Shown piece by piece: positions 51,363 through 62,300 of a stretch of DNA of 64,000 nt (within the stretch, counting starts at the first letter, position 1; each line of letters opens with the position of its first letter). The position numbers and the translations under genes were made by a program. The notes below the pieces were generated by a model. That model was given only the letters and a program-made list of their open reading frames with translations. It searched no databases and was not told where the DNA came from. Source of the stretch: Acipenser ruthenus (lineage: Eukaryota > Chordata > Actinopteri > Acipenseriformes > Acipenseridae); assembly GCF_902713425.1 (NCBI RefSeq), contig NC_081198.1, positions 21,373,188 through 21,437,187 of the forward strand, read 5' to 3'.

Positions 51363-54300
51363 TTATTCCATCTTCACGTCCTGAAGTCCGGCGATCCTCC
51401 ACTCCGCGCAGGCCTTGTCCTTCCCGAGGGTCCGGATGTCCAGAATTACAAAGTCCTTGATAAGAGTTTGTGCCCTTCTGGTCGTGGTGATAGTGTCTAG
51501 CTCCTGCTTGTGATAGACACAGACGTTACGGCCTTCCCACAGGATCTGCTTGACAACATTGATGACACGCCAAACGCACTTAGCTGTGCTGGTATCGATT
51601 CCTCCCGCAGGCCCATAGAGCACAGTCTCAGCGGTCATCTTGGCCGTGTCAGCAAACCTGTTTAGGAAGACAGAGACAGAGAGCCAGACACTGCCAGCCA
51701 CATCACACTCCCAGAAGATATGGGCTGGTGTTTCTCTCTTGCGGCACTTTGCATAGGGGCATGTTTCTACTTGGGCTAGTCCCCTCCTGAACATGAACGC
51801 TCGAGTGGGGAGTGCACTGTGGACGGTGTTCCATGCTATATCCTTCTGGACATTACTGAGGCAGCTGTGAGACACATTCTCCCAGATTTTTTGGCTTTGG
51901 GTGAGGGAGAAAGTAGCTACTTTTTCAATTTCCTGGGAACCGGCAAGATATTTAGTTACAGCCTTGTATTCCCAGGAGGCCAATTTTGCTTTATCTAAGC
52001 CCAATTTATATATAGTGTCCCTTAAGGTTCTATAATACAATGGGGGGTCCCAGGAGTACGGCACGGTGTTATCAATAGTGCAGAGGCCCAAGGCCCTGAG
52101 ACAGGTGGCAAAATAGAAACGATTCATGTAACATACCTTCCTGTCCAGGGCCTGGATGTTCTTGATAGTTTGCGTGAGCCCCTGCACTCGGGTGAGCTGC
52201 ACAACGTCCGGGACCCCCTTACCTCCCTTCTTGTCGGCTTTACTCAGGGTGGCTCGCTTTACCCTCTCCATCTTGCTGCCCCAGATAAAGCGGTGGATAA
52301 TGCGGTCCACCACTTTTTTGGTGGTCCTGTCTGGGGGAAAGATTTTTCCTACATAAGAGAGGATGGGGAACAGTATAGACTTGGTTATTAATACTCTACC
52401 CGTCATTGTTAAGGATCTTGTGCTCCATCCGCCAATCTTTTTACGGACCTGGTTAATGGCCGCCATCCAGCTCTGGGCCCCCGAACTATTGTTCTCGATA
52501 ATGAGGCCCAGAATCTTGATTTTGTCCTTTTTGACAGGGTACATGTCCGACAGTTCCCTATCTACCTGCCAATTTTTAGACACGTAGACTTCGCTCTTGG
52601 ACTTATTAATCACTGCCCCGGTCGCCGTGCAGTACTTCTCAAGGATATTACTAATCCGAGGTACCGACGATGTGTTGGTGCAAATGAGTGACACATCGTC
52701 CATATATGCTGTTGTTTTGACCTGGACCCCGTTGGATCCAGGCAGCTGGAAACCAGTTATATTGGTATCCCTACGAATTGCCTGCAGGAGGGGTTCAATG
52801 CACACGACATATAGCAGTGGGGATAATGGGCAACCCTGTCTGACCCCTGACTGGATAGATATTTTACCAGTCAGGTGCCTGTTCACCAAGACTCGGGTAC
52901 TAATGTTTGTATATATGGTTTTAACCCACTCCCTAAGTCCAGGAGCGAATTTCATCTGGTCCATCACTTTGTACATATATTCATGGCTTACCCTATCGAA
53001 CGCCTTCTCCTGGTCAAGGTTGAACAGGCAGAGGGGATGGTTCCGTTCTCTAGAATAAGCCAGAATGTCCCTTGTTAACATTAAAATATCCGTGATGGAC
53101 CTCCCTGGGACGCCACAAGCCTGGTCGGGGCCAATGACCAAAGGGAGGTGTACTTGTAGCCGGAGCATCAGAGCTTTGGCTAGTATCTTGTAATCCACGC
53201 AAAGGAGGCTGATTGGGCGCCAATTCCGTAGATCTTTAACTTCCCCTTTCTTATGAAGGAGAGTAATTACACTCTCCCGCATAGAAGGGCCCAACCGCTT
53301 CTCCCTGTAGACCGCTCTGTAGACCTCCGCTAAATGGACTTTTAGCGTGTCCCAAAAAAGATGGTAATACTCACCCGGGATGCCATCTGGACCTGGCGTC
53401 TTACCGGTGTTCATGGTCTTAACCGCCTGGGTGAGCTCCTCCAGCGTGAGTTCTGGGTCCTTCTCCTCCTCCTCGTCGTCCCGCACTGAGTCAGGCTCCA
53501 ACTGGCTCAGGAACCACTCTATCAGGGTGTCATCTGTAGCTTTGATGTTATACAGGTCCCTATAGAAGTTCTCTACCACTTTTTTCACTCCCTCACTATC
53601 CTCTACTATCCTCCCCCTGCTGTCGAGCATGGAGGACATCAAGTGCCGCTTCTCCCTCGTTTTCTGGAAGAAGAAGCGAGTACACTTTTCGTCTTCCTCC
53701 ATTTTTTGCACTTTTGCATTGTGCATGACCTTTCGTTGTTCCTCCCTACAAAGCACTGAAAGATCTAGCTTGGTCTGGGCTATCTCGTCGCTTACAGGGA
53801 ACCCCCGAAGCTGAAGCAGGCTCAGACGCTGGAGGGCAGCATTCAGGTGTTTATATTTGGCCCTCCTTTCTTTTGCTTTCCTCTTGCCTGCTGCTATGAA
53901 ATAACCCTTAGTTCTCATTTTGACCATCTCCCACCACTCTATAGGGGAGTTGAATAGGTCACGCAAAGTGGTCCACTCAACAAGCCTGCTCTTATAGGCT
54001 GCAGCTATGGAGGGGTCATCGAGTAAGGAGGTGTTTAATTTCCAAACCCCTGACCCCATCTGGGAGGTCTGAGGGACCTGCAATGTTACCTGCAGGAGCC
54101 TATGGTCAGAGAAGAAGACGGCCTGGGTGTCTACTGCCGTCTTCGTAAGGGAGCTGGTATGCAGGACGAGATCTATACGGGAGAAGGAGGTCCCAGATGA
54201 GCTCACCCAGGTAAAGGGAGGCACCAGGTCCTTACCTGCATCACACAGGGAGAAATCAAATATTACGGAGGACAAAACTCTACTAGAGCGGTCGTTGCGT

Positions 54301-54806
54301 GGCCTGCTCCGGTCTACGTCCCTCAGAGCACAATTGAAGTCACCTGACACGATGACGGGTACGTTCCCCAGCAGGAGTGGACGCAGCTGTGGAAAAAAAT
54401 GAACTCTTTCGTTTTGGTTAGTGGGTGCGTAGACATTGACCAGTCTGAGGGGAGTGTTGTTGTATGTCACATCCACGCTCAGAATTCTACCAGGTTCTAC
54501 CTCCCTGCTGCTGCGGGAGGTAATAAATGGGTTTTTAAACAGGATACCTACTCCGTCGGCTCTGGCTATGTTGGAGCCCGACCAGAAGGAGTCCCCCAGG
54601 GTCCAACTCTCCTTCAGGTCCCTATAATCAGGGCTCGACGAAATACCACACTCCTGCAGAAAGATGAGATCTGCTTTCAAGTTAGCTAGATAGTTTAGTA
54701 CATCAAATCTTTTTTGTGTCTCCCTGATGCTCCTGACATTAACAGACACACATATCAGGGCCATCAGGGTAGCTAACAAGAAAAGGAGTCGCTGCGTCCA
54801 CCCCAT
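51363..54806 (-). CDS. LINE ORF2 protein: APE endonuclease / reverse transcriptase (K8, intact)
   Basis: 1147 aa, uninterrupted. Private changes include His for Gln in ERVHFFPQ, Phe for Ser in SVIFDFS, Ile for Phe in LIIENN and Met for Thr in SWMAAIN. All apparent catalytic residues are present. The ORF1 stop is at 54812-54814, so the gap to the ATG (54804-54806) is 5 nt. Confidence 0.95.
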   Translation of the reverse strand: MGWTQRLLFLLATLMALICVSVNVRSIRETQKRFDVLNYLANLKADLIFLQECGISSSPDYRDLKESWTLGDSFWSGSNIARADGVGILFKNPFITSRSSREVEPGRILSVDVTYNNTPLRLVNVYAPTNQNERVHFFPQLRPLLLGNVPVIVSGDFNCALRDVDRSRPRNDRSSRVLSSVIFDFSLCDAGKDLVPPFTWVSSSGTSFSRIDLVLHTSSLTKTAVDTQAVFFSDHRLLQVTLQVPQTSQMGSGVWKLNTSLLDDPSIAAAYKSRLVEWTTLRDLFNSPIEWWEMVKMRTKGYFIAAGKRKAKERRAKYKHLNAALQRLSLLQLRGFPVSDEIAQTKLDLSVLCREEQRKVMHNAKVQKMEEDEKCTRFFFQKTREKRHLMSSMLDSRGRIVEDSEGVKKVVENFYRDLYNIKATDDTLIEWFLSQLEPDSVRDDEEEEKDPELTLEELTQAVKTMNTGKTPGPDGIPGEYYHLFWDTLKVHLAEVYRAVYREKRLGPSMRESVITLLHKKGEVKDLRNWRPISLLCVDYKILAKALMLRLQVHLPLVIGPDQACGVPGRSITDILMLTRDILAYSRERNHPLCLFNLDQEKAFDRVSHEYMYKVMDQMKFAPGLREWVKTIYTNISTRVLVNRHLTGKISIQSGVRQGCPLSPLLYVVCIEPLLQAIRRDTNITGFQLPGSNGVQVKTTAYMDDVSLICTNTSSVPRISNILEKYCTATGAVINKSKSEVYVSKNWQVDRELSDMYPVKKDKIKILGLIIENNSSGAQSWMAAINQVRKKIGGWSTRSLTMTGRVLITKSILFPILSYVGKIFPPDRTTKKVVDRIIHRFIWGSKMERVKRATLSKADKKGGKGVPDVVQLTRVQGLTQTIKNIQALDRKVCYMNRFYFATCLRALGLCTIDNTVPYSWDPPLYYRTLRDTIYKLGLDKAKLASWEYKAVTKYLAGSQEIEKVATFSLTQSQKIWENVSHSCLSNVQKDIAWNTVHSALPTRAFMFRRGLAQVETCPYAKCRKRETPAHIFWECDVAGSVWLSVSVFLNRFADTAKMTAETVLYGPAGGIDTSTAKCVWRVINVVKQILWEGRNVCVYHKQELDTITTTRRAQTLIKDFVILDIRTLGKDKACAEWRIAGLQDVKME

Positions 54807-54811
54807 AGCGA

Positions 54812-56757
54812 CTATGATTGGGAGGTCGGGACACTCTTCCTACTCTTAGCTCTACGCTTGCTTCGAGGGGGCTTGGGCTTATTTGCAACTCCCATCACCC
54901 CTGAGAAGGTACTCACTGCTGCCTCGTCCAAGAAGGCACCGTCTTTATATGCACAGTACGTGGAGTTGTTGGGGCTATTCAACTCCCCACAAGGTAAGTC
55001 TGGTGGAACTTGCTCAGGGCCCCTCGGAACGTGTGGGTCAGCTTTGTCCTGGGGGGGGGTTATGACAGACAGCATTCTTTGGCTGTTACCGTCTGTTGAA
55101 TTGGAGCTGTTAGCAGTCTTCTGGCTTACCGCGTCCAGGGGTATTCCCATGTCCTCCAGTGCTGTATCTAGGAGGACCTCTAGGGGGCCCCTGGTTTTGC
55201 CCATACAAGGGAGGGGGTCAAGGATGCTTTGAAGGGAGGCCCTTCGCTTGAAGAGGGTCATTGCTACCGAGGTACTGCTGGTCAGGGAAGGTGTTGACCC
55301 CGACCTCTCCCTCGGTGCATTAGTGAACACCTCTTCTGCGAGGTGTGCTAGGGTTTGTGCCAACGACTGGGAAGGCTGGCTGGGGATGCCCTGGCTGGCT
55401 GCTACCTGCCCACTAGGCGGCAGTGTAGCCGTCCCACTCGCCTCCGTCTCTGCCTGCGAGGGCAAGACTGGGGACTTTGTGTGGACATTAGCTGGTTTTG
55501 GATCTATGGGGGCCACCTGCAACTTGCTGTCTTTGATCCTGATCTTCTTTCTTTTCCCCCCCTCGTCTCTACCCTTTCTTTTCCCCACCCTCTGCTGGTT
55601 CTTCACTCCCTTCCCCTCCTTCTCACTCTCACTTTCACTGTCGCTTTTGCTTTCCTCCCCCACGGACTCAATCCTTATGGCGTCATAACAAGAGCCGAGG
55701 GGGAGTGCTGGCGCTGAGAGGGCCCTACTCAGGGGGGGGCCGCTGCTGGGTCCGGGCTCCCTCCCTGACTCGTGTTCTGCATCAGAGGAGCTACTGGAGG
55801 AGCTAGTGGAGTGGCTGTTGTACTCTCTCTCTGGGCTGGGGGAAGGGGTCCTCGTAAAACGGGACATGTCTCGGGGGCGGGGGGGTGAGGGGGTGCTGGT
55901 GATGATGGTGGTGCTGGAGTCTGGGTCTTGGATACTGTTGGTGGTGATGTGGACTGATCTTTGTTACTTGCTCCCTCTTCCTGCTCAGGCCTAGGCTTGT
56001 TCATGTTTGCCTTGCTGGCTCTGGCCATGTTGGCATAGGAAGAGGGGCAGTCCTTAAACAGGTGCCCCTTCTTTCCACACAAATTGCACTGCCTCTCTTC
56101 TCTGCAGTGGCTGGTCTCGTGGGGGGCGCCGCAGTTCCTGCACTTGACTACAGTACACGCGGCCGCCAGGTGTCCTAATTCCCCACATTTCCTGCAGAGT
56201 TTTGGCATCCCATTATAGAATACCAGCCCTCTGTTGGGCCCTAACACTATGGAGTTTGGAATGTGGCGGACGCCTCCAATGCCCGATGGATCAACATTAA
56301 GGCGTACCAGCCACTTTCTGGCTCCTGTCCAAACCCCATCTTCATCTGTAATTTTCCTCCCTTCTGATGACACCCTCCCATAGCGGTTAAGCCATGTTGT
56401 AATATCATAGTCGCTAACAGCCTCATTGAAAAATTGGACAGTAACAACTTTCATTTCTCTGTCTGTCAGTGCATCCACACAAAATTCTTTGTATGGAGCG
56501 AGATATTTATTCTCCCCCCAAAAGGACCACATTTCTTGTAACTTTTGGGGGTTCCTAAAACTGACCTCAAACACTTCCTTAAGCCCTGGCAATTTCACCA
56601 AACAATTCAAGTCAGAAGGGGAAAAACCCATACCCCTCTGAAGAATGGTCCGGCTGAACTCCAGTCTCGTCAGTCCTGGTTCCGTTTCATCTTGCTTGTT
56701 TCTTGTGAAGCGCACCGCATTGTGCCTCCTGGTTTCCTGGGTTGGCCGGAACGCCAT
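54812..56757 (-). pseudogene. LINE ORF1 split into two overlapping frames (K8)
   Basis: ORF1 protein is the RNA-binding partner of ORF2 in this family. The first frame (55729-56757, 342 aa) has three CCHC knuckles at C188-C201, C206-C218 and C224-C237 after a 160-residue domain that may be RRM-like (inference). The second frame (54812-55867, 351 aa, starting MSRFTRTPSPSP) is Ser-rich then Lys/Arg-rich and runs to the stop. The two overlap by 139 nt and are offset by one base at a five-G run near 55890. Total length is one nt short of a single 648-aa frame. Confidence 0.9.
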
Positions 56758-57456
56758 CCTTCAGCTGGCTCCTCCGATTGGGGTGGGAGAAGCCTCTGGA
56801 CGTCCGGGTTGTCTCTCTCTACGGAAAAGAGACAACGTAAGCAGCAAATCTGGGCAGTTGAAGGAACTATTACTTTAGTCCCTGAGGAGATGGTCGCCTC
56901 GCAAGAGGGACCCCCTCCCCAGGTGAACGGTGTCCTTCCCTGGCGGAGTAGGGGGCGCTGCTTGGCACCGAGACCACGTAGGAAGAATCGTGGCTGTGAC
57001 GCCTCCTCGGGGTCCGGGGCCGCCCTCTGCTCCTCCCAGATAGCGCCCTCTGCTGGGCGCCTGCTGCTCTCTCGGTCTGGATCTCGATTACAATCAAGGG
57101 CTGGGGATGAGGTCGTCTAGGTCATCAAAGGGTCCTCAAAGGTCGTCTGGATGGTAGGTCCTCCTTCTCTCTAACTCCAGGAACGTCTGGAAAAGCCGGA
57201 ACCGCCTGAAAAAGAAAAAAACGGGAACCGCCTGAAAAAGAAAAAACTGCTCTCAACAGTCAACAAAATCTTGAAAGACCCTCGGCCTGGATTGGGCAAG
57301 CCAAAACCAGACTGAGCATTAGTCTTCCAAAAAGTTGCCGAGCTGAAGAAAGCCAGTCAAAAATAAAAAAAATTCTGTTCCTCCTCAACCGAACAAACCT
57401 CTCACAGACCCTCGGAGGGAGCGGGCAATGCCACTACCCTCTAAACCTTAGTCTTA
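56758..57456 (-). other. LINE 5' UTR (K8)
   Basis: Complete. The GC-rich hairpin has one stem change (ATAGCGCCC for ATGGCGCCC). No gene. Confidence 0.7.
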
Positions 57457-57492
57457 GAAAGATTTATTCGAACTGAAGAGAAGCCAGAGTAT
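57457..57492 (-). other. U5 snRNA-like 5' tip of K8
   Basis: Identical block at the element 5' end. Confidence 0.65.
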
Positions 57493-57609
57493 ATGGCTGG
57501 CTAAGAAGGACCTGGCATAGGGACATGTTCCACCACACTTGTCTGGTTAGCTGCATGCTCCCAGGAAACAAACTGCTGCTGTCTACATCATCACCACATG
57601 TGAATAAAA

Positions 57610-57681
57610 GAAAGAAAGACAGCAAGAAAGAAAGAGAGAAAGAAAAAGAAAGAAAGAAAGAGAGAAAGAAAAAAAAAGAAG
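57610..57681. repeat. GAAA/GAGA microsatellite (short class)
   Basis: About 72 bp with the AAAAAGAAAG variant also seen at 5899. Supports a common origin of these two blocks. Confidence 0.95.
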
Positions 57682-57763
57682 TAAAACGGCGGGAAAACTT
57701 GCATCAACACTGGCACTCTCCCTCCAGCAGGGGTAGACAAAATGCTCACAGGAGAGATCCAGA

Positions 57764-57779
57764 TCTGACTTTGACCAAC
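57764..57779 (-). terminator. snRNA 3' box of U2-9
   Basis: Same sequence and spacing as the U2-1 3' box. Confidence 0.75.
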
Positions 57780-57793
57780 GTTAGAGAAAGGTG

Positions 57794-57978
57794 TGCACCG
57801 TTCCCGGAGGTACTGCAATACCGGGCCGATGCGTGGAGTGGACGGAGCAAGCCCCTGTTCCATCTCCCGATTCCAAAAATCAATTTAATATATGGTCCAA
57901 TGATAGGGGACGTATCAGATATTAAACTGATAAGAACAGATACTACACTTGATCTTAGCCAAAAGGCCGAGAAGCGAT
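57794..57978 (-). ncRNA. RNU2: U2 spliceosomal snRNA (U2-9)
   Basis: Complete gene with the same shortened stem IIa as U2-1 (CATTGGACC). The shared variant and flanks mark U2-1 and U2-9 as recent duplicates. Confidence 0.96.
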
Positions 57979-58020
57979 GGCGACTTGGCCCTTGCCCGGG
58001 GCCCCCCAGCCCGGACGGCA

Positions 58021-58234
58021 CAGGGGGATTCAAAGGTGGGTGCAAAATTTCAAGCACAAGCAGACCCCAAAAAAACGGGCTGCTGCTTCCAGAGGGGAAA
58101 TGTGCAATTTAAGCAGGAGAAAACAAAACAAAGCAAAAACACACACATAACACCAAAAACAAAACATAAACTGGCGGAGTGCGTCTTACAAATAGTCATG
58201 CCAAGCTGCTATGCTGTGCAAGCTGCCTTGGGTA
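58021..58234 (-). promoter_or_regulatory. U2-9 promoter: PSE and distal element
   Basis: PSE-like block at 58021-58043. The Staf-like motif at 58217-58234 carries one change (GCAAGCTGCC). Confidence 0.57.
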
Positions 58235-58376
58235 ACTACAACTGTGCCTCGCTGGCTGGCTGGCTTGCTAAGAAGGTCCTGGCATAGGGACATGTTCCAC
58301 CACACTTGTCTGGTTAGCTGCATGCTCCCAGGAAACAACCTGCTGCTGTCTACATCATCACCACATGTGAATAAAA

Positions 58377-58481
58377 GAAAGAAAGACAGCAAGAAAGAAA
58401 GAGAGAAAGAAAGAGAGAAAGAGAGAAAGAAAGAGAGAAAGAAAGAAAGAGAGAAAGAAAAAAAAAAGAAGTAAAACGGCG
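58377..58481. repeat. GAAA/GAGA microsatellite (long class)
   Basis: Roughly 95-105 bp including the terminal A-run, before the truncated U2 at K9. Confidence 0.95.
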
Positions 58482-58583
58482 GGAAAACTTGCATCAACAC
58501 TGGCACTCTCCCTCCAGCAGGGGTAGACAAAATGCTCACAGGAGAGATCCAGATCTGACTTTGACCAACGTTAGAGAAAGGTG

Positions 58584-58715
58584 TGCACCGTTCCCGGAGG
58601 TACTGCAATACCGGGCCGATGCGTGGAGTGGACGGAGCAAGCCCCTGTTCCATCTCCCGATTCCAAAAATCAATTTAATATATGGTCCCCTGATAGGGGA
58701 CGTATCAGATATTAA
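58584..58715 (-). pseudogene. U2 snRNA 3' fragment at the K9 3' junction
   Basis: Same junction type as K3 and K7. 3' box retained. Confidence 0.92.
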
Positions 58716-59365
58716 TACTCTTTTATTGAGATTTTACATTTTTTTACATTTACACCCATTCGTTTTTTCATTCATTTTACATTTCTTTTAAAGATGACAT
58801 TCATGCATACAGACATACATTTTGTTTTAAAAGCATTTAAAATACATTTAAAAACACCAAGACAATTGTGCTTTGTACATGGTTAAAACAGACACAGATT
58901 AAAATCAACATGAAAAAAACCTGTGCTGTTTTAAAAGTGACTGGAAAAAAAGAACCATCTATAAAAAACCAGTGCTTGTGAGGGCCGGGGAGTGCTCTCT
59001 AAAAAGGTTCAAAAGTGAACATAAAACTAGATCTAAAACAGGGACAGGGGAAAAGGGACAGTGTATAAAACAGTGAGTTAAAATTCTAAAATTTTAAAAC
59101 ACTTAAAATGTAACTTTTAATAGTTTACATTAAAAATCTTTTAGATACATAAAACAAAACAAAACAAAAATCAAATAAAACATTCAAAATAAATCAAATC
59201 AAAATCCATAAAACTGAAACAAAAAGACTACATAAAACCAGGGCACCGTTCAAAAACGGTCATGCCAGCTAAAAAGGGCGGAATGCTGGCATGACAAAAT
59301 AAATAAAAGGCTTAGCGGTGCCCCGTAGTCCCGCTCCTAGGAGCTAGCGGTTCCAGTTTTTTCCC
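58716..59365 (-). other. LINE 3' UTR (K9)
   Basis: Structured block conserved. A substitution after the ORF2 stop changes the overlapping AATAAA to AATAAG. Several small differences near 59140-59210 are private. No gene. Confidence 0.75.
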
Positions 59366-62300
59366 TTATTCCATCTTCACGTCCTGAAGTCCGGCGATCC
59401 TCCACTCCGCGCAGGCCTTGTCCTTCCCGAGGGTCCGGATGTCCAGAATTACAAAGTCCTTGATAAGAGTTTGTGCCCTTCTGGTCGTGGTGATAGTGTC
59501 TAGCTCCTGCTTGTGATAGACACAGACGTTACGGCCTTCCCACAGGATCTGCTTGACAACATTGATGACACGCCAAACGCACTTAGCTGTGCTGGTAGTG
59601 ATTCCTCCCGCAGGCCCATAGAGCACAGTCTCAGCGGTCATCTTGGCCGTGTCAGCAAACCTGTTTAGGAAGACAGAGACAGAGAGCCAGACACTGCCAG
59701 CCACATCACACTCCCAGAAGATATGGGCTGGTGTTTCTCTCTTGCGGCACTTTGCATAGGGGCATGTTTCTACTTGGGCTAGTCCCCTCCTGAACATGAA
59801 CGCTCGAGTGGGGAGTGCACTGTGGACGGTGTTCCATGCTATATCCTTCTGGACATTACTGAGGCAGCTGTGAGACACATTCTCCCAGATTTTTTGGCTT
59901 TGGGTGAGGGAGAAAGTAGCTACTTTTTCAATTTCCTGGGAACCGGCAAGATATTTAGTTACAACCTTGTATTCCCAGGAGGCCAATTTTGCTTTATCTA
60001 AGCCCAATTTATATATAGTGTCCCTTAAGGTTCTATAATACAATGGGGGGTCCCAGGAGTACGGCACGGTGTTATCAATAGTGCAGAGGCCCAAGGCCCT
60101 GAGACAGGTGGCAAAATAGAAACGATTCATGTAACATACCTTCCTGTCCAGGGCCTGGATGTTCTTGATAGTTTGCGTGAGCCCCTGCACTCGGGTGAGC
60201 TGCACAACGTCCGGGACCCCCTTACCTCCCTTCTTGTCGGCTTTACTCAGAGTGGCTCGCTTTACCCTCTCCATCTTGCTGCCCCAGATAAAGCGGTGGA
60301 TAATGCGGTCCACCACTTTTTTGGTGGTCCTGTCTGGGGGAAAGATTTTTCCTACATAAGAGAGGATGGGGAACAGTATAGACTTGGTTATTAATACTCT
60401 ACCCGTCATTGTTAAGGATCTTGTGCTCCATCCGCCAATCTTTTTACGGACCTGGTTAATGGCCGCCGTCCAGCTCTGGGCCCCCGAGCTATTGTTCTCG
60501 AAAATGAGGCCCAGAATCTTGATTTTGTCCTTTTTGACAGGGTACATGTCCGACAGTTCCCTATCTACCTGCCAATTTTTAGACACGTAGACTTCGCTCT
60601 TGGACTTATTAATCACTGCCCCGGTCGCCGTGCAGTACTTCTCAAGGATATTACTAATCCGAGGTACCGACGATGTGTTGGTGCAAATGAGTGACACATC
60701 GTCCATATATGCTGTTGTTTTGACCTGGACCCCGTTGGATCCAGGCAGCTGGAAACCAGTTATATTGGTATCCCTACGAATTGCCTGCAGGAGGGGTTCA
60801 ATGCACACGACATATAGCAGTGGGGATAGTGGGCAACCCTGTCTGACCCCTGACTGGATAGATATTTTACCAGTCAGGTGCCTGTTCACCAAGACTCGGG
60901 TACTAATGTTTGTATATATGGTTTTAACCCACTCCCTAAGTCCAGGAGCGAATTTCATCTGGTCCATCACTTTGTACATATATTCATGGCTTACCCTATC
61001 GAACGCCTTCTCCTGGTCAAGGTTGAACAGGCAGAGGGGATGGTTCCGTTCTCTAGAATAAGCCAGAATGTCCCTTGTTAACATTAAAATATCCGTGATG
61101 GACCTCCCTGGGACGCCACAAGCCTGGTCAGGGCCAATGACCAAAGGGAGGTGTACTTGTAGCCGGAGCATCAGAGCTTTGGCTAGTATCTTGTAATCCA
61201 CGCAAAGGAGGCTGATTGGGCGCCAATTCCGTAGATCTTTAACTTCCCCTTTCTTATGAAGGAGAGTAATTACACTCTCCCGCATAGAAGGGCCCAACCG
61301 CTTCTCCCTGTAGACCGCTCTGTAGACCTCCGCTAAATGGACTTTTAGCGTGTCCCAAAAAAGATGGTAATACTCACCCGGGATGCCATCTGGACCTGGC
61401 GTCTTACCGGTGTTCATGGTCTTAACCGCCTGGGTGAGCTCCTCCAGCGTGAGTTCTGGGTCCTTCTCCTCCTCCTCGTCGTCCCGCACTGAGTCAGGCT
61501 CCAACTGGCTCAGGAACCACTCTATCAGGGTGTCATCTGTAGCTTTGATGTTATACAGGTCCCTATAGAAGTTCTCTACCACTTTTTTCACTCCCTCACT
61601 ATCCTCTACTATCCTCCCCCTGCTGTCGAGCATGGAGGACATCAAGTGCCGCTTCTCCCTCGTTTTCTGGAAGAAGAAGCGAGTACACTTTTCGTCTTCC
61701 TCCATTTTTTGCACTTTTGCATTGTGCATGACCTTTCGTTGTTCCTCCCTACAAAGCACTGAAAGATCTAGCTTGGTCTGGGCTATCTCGTCGCTTACAG
61801 GGAACCCCCGAAGCTGAAGCAGGCTCAGACGCTGGAGGGCAGCATTCAGGTATTTATATTTGGCCCTCCTTTCTTTTGCTTTCCTCTTGCCTGCTGCTAT
61901 GAAATAACCCTTAGTTCTCATTTTGACCATCTCCCACCACTCTATAGGGGAGTTAAATAGGTCACGCAAAGTGGTCCACTCAACAAGCCTGCTCTTATAG
62001 GCTGCAGCTATGGAGGGGTCATCGAGTAAGGAGGTGTTTAATTTCCAGACCCCTGACCCCATCTGGGAGGTCTGAGGGACCTGCAATGTTACCTGCAGGA
62101 GCCTATGGTCAGAGAAGAAGACGGCCTGGGTGTCTACTGCCGTCTTCGTAAGGGAGCTGGTATGCAGGACGAGATCTATACGGGAGAAGGAGGTCCCAGA
62201 TGAGCTCACCCAGGTAAAGGGAGGCACCAGGTCCTTACCTGCATCACACAGGGAGAAATCAGATATTACGGAGGACAAAACTCTACTAGAGCGGTCGTTG

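Larger units (their letters stand above)
50727..57492 (-). mobile_element. Keno-like LINE copy K8 (full length, ORF2 intact)
   Basis: A 6.77-kb copy with canonical 3' junction, intact ORF2 and ORF1 with one frameshift. The best reference copy of the element in this window. Confidence 0.95.
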
